A program made the translations under genes and the position numbers. Positions 6,591-7,028 of a DNA stretch of 7,028 nucleotides are shown here, piece by piece; the stretch's first letter is position 1, and each line of letters opens with the position of its first letter. Under the pieces are notes generated by a model. It did not search any database. It worked only from the letters and a program-made list of their open reading frames with translations, and was not told the origin of the DNA. Origin of the DNA: an uncultured Ruminococcus sp. GTDB taxonomy: Bacteria > Bacillota > Clostridia > Oscillospirales > Ruminococcaceae. The stretch lies in the NCBI GenBank assembly GCA_900319195.1, contig ONNL01000031.1, positions 1 through 7,028 of the forward strand. The letters run 5' to 3'.

Positions 6591-7028
6591 TCAATAAGTA
6601 AGTACGATATCAAGTATCTGTCTGTACAGCTGTGCGGAGTCGCTTGCGAATTTGAAGTTGTGGTCCTCGGGGTTCTGTATCTGCATGACAACGACATACG
6701 AGCCCGTTGCCTTATAGTCGTCGTAATTATCGTAAACGATACCCTGCGAGGTCACATCGGCACTGTTTTTGAGCACGCCCGTAATATAGAGGTAATCGCC
6801 TGCGCCGACCTCCGCCGTACCCGTCTTGGTATAGAGCGTATAGCCGTCGGGAGCATAAATGCCTATATGTCCCGTAACTCCCGACATACCGTCGAGCAAG
6901 TCCTGACGGCAGCTCTCGGGGATAGAGCAGATATAGTCATAGGGAGCACTTCCCTGCGCTGTCACGGTATATCCGTCGGCAGTATCAACATATTCCTTCA
7001 CTACAAAGGGTCGCACCATATCACCGAA
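6591..7028 (-). CDS. Penicillin-binding protein transpeptidase domain, C-terminal fragment
   Basis: The minus-strand frame is open to the window edge (the last three codons read F-G-D before the Met at 7019) and stops at TGA 6593-6591, so about 145 C-terminal residues are seen and the start lies beyond 7028. The key mark is the KTG box, KTGTAE, encoded at 6827-6810, the third conserved motif of penicillin-binding transpeptidases, which line the active site for cross-linking peptidoglycan. The MVRPFVV stretch before it fits the family's usual MVxP segment, and a beta-strand SYVVVMQIQNP near the end fits the fold. The SxxK and SxN motifs would lie upstream outside the window. After KTGTAE the usual WF-x-G-x-x-P segment is replaced by LYITGVLKN. 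A class B PBP (FtsI/PbpA type) is most likely, but class cannot be fixed without the N-terminus. It is convergent with the ABC operon and so is separately transcribed. Confidence 0.85.
   Translation of the reverse strand, partial: FGDMVRPFVVKEYVDTADGYTVTAQGSAPYDYICSIPESCRQDLLDGMSGVTGHIGIYAPDGYTLYTKTGTAEVGAGDYLYITGVLKNSADVTSQGIVYDNYDDYKATGSYVVVMQIQNPEDHNFKFASDSAQLYRQILDIVLTY

Noticed and set aside
6394..6697. Two short minus-strand open frames over the convergent intergenic region
   Set aside because: They cross the terminator hairpin and the end of the PBP gene, and their products look like translated repeat sequence with no domain.

Overview
This is a protein-dense stretch of about 7 kb, most likely from a low-to-mid-GC Firmicute of the Ruminococcus/Oscillospiraceae type. 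That placement is an inference from strong AGGAGG-like ribosome binding sites, a consensus sigma-A-type promoter, the codon style (CTC, GAC and ATA used freely) and the gene types. No taxonomic marker gene is present. I see no RNA gene, CRISPR array, insertion sequence, prophage part or toxin-antitoxin pair.

Layout: (1) 1-360, + strand, the C-terminal end of a YifB/ComM-type Mg-chelatase-like AAA+ protein. (2) 398-1555, + strand, a complete SEDS-family (RodA/FtsW-like) membrane glycosyltransferase, 37 bases after the first gene and probably co-transcribed with it. (3) 1556-1699, an intergenic region with a good promoter (TTGCTA, 17 bp, TATAAT with extended -10). (4) 1700-2932, + strand, a UAP1-like UDP-sugar pyrophosphorylase. 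(5) and (6) 2942-4672 and 4665-6404, + strand, two ABC half-transporters that overlap by 8 bases and follow the pyrophosphorylase after 9 bases. (7) 6405-6590, a convergent intergenic region with a rho-independent-type terminator and two further inverted repeats. (8) 6591-7028, - strand, the C-terminal end of a penicillin-binding-protein transpeptidase domain with its KTG motif.

The central unit is a probable three-gene operon running from the promoter near 1627-1655 to the terminator near 6449-6490. Its two ABC proteins form a typical heterodimeric exporter with one degenerate and one consensus ATP site. The degenerate site combines Asp instead of Glu after Walker B and Gln instead of the switch His in the first protein with an LSQGQ signature in the second. 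The pyrophosphorylase makes a nucleotide sugar, so the operon may link sugar activation to export, but the transported substrate cannot be read from the sequence. A SEDS polymerase and a PBP transpeptidase lie at the two ends, on opposite strands and outside this operon, so the wider neighbourhood leans towards cell-envelope work.

Nothing here looks like a wholly new system. The points most worth a second look are the pairing of the pyrophosphorylase with the asymmetric exporter, the unusual motif variants in the SEDS protein, and the cluster of hairpins between the convergent genes.
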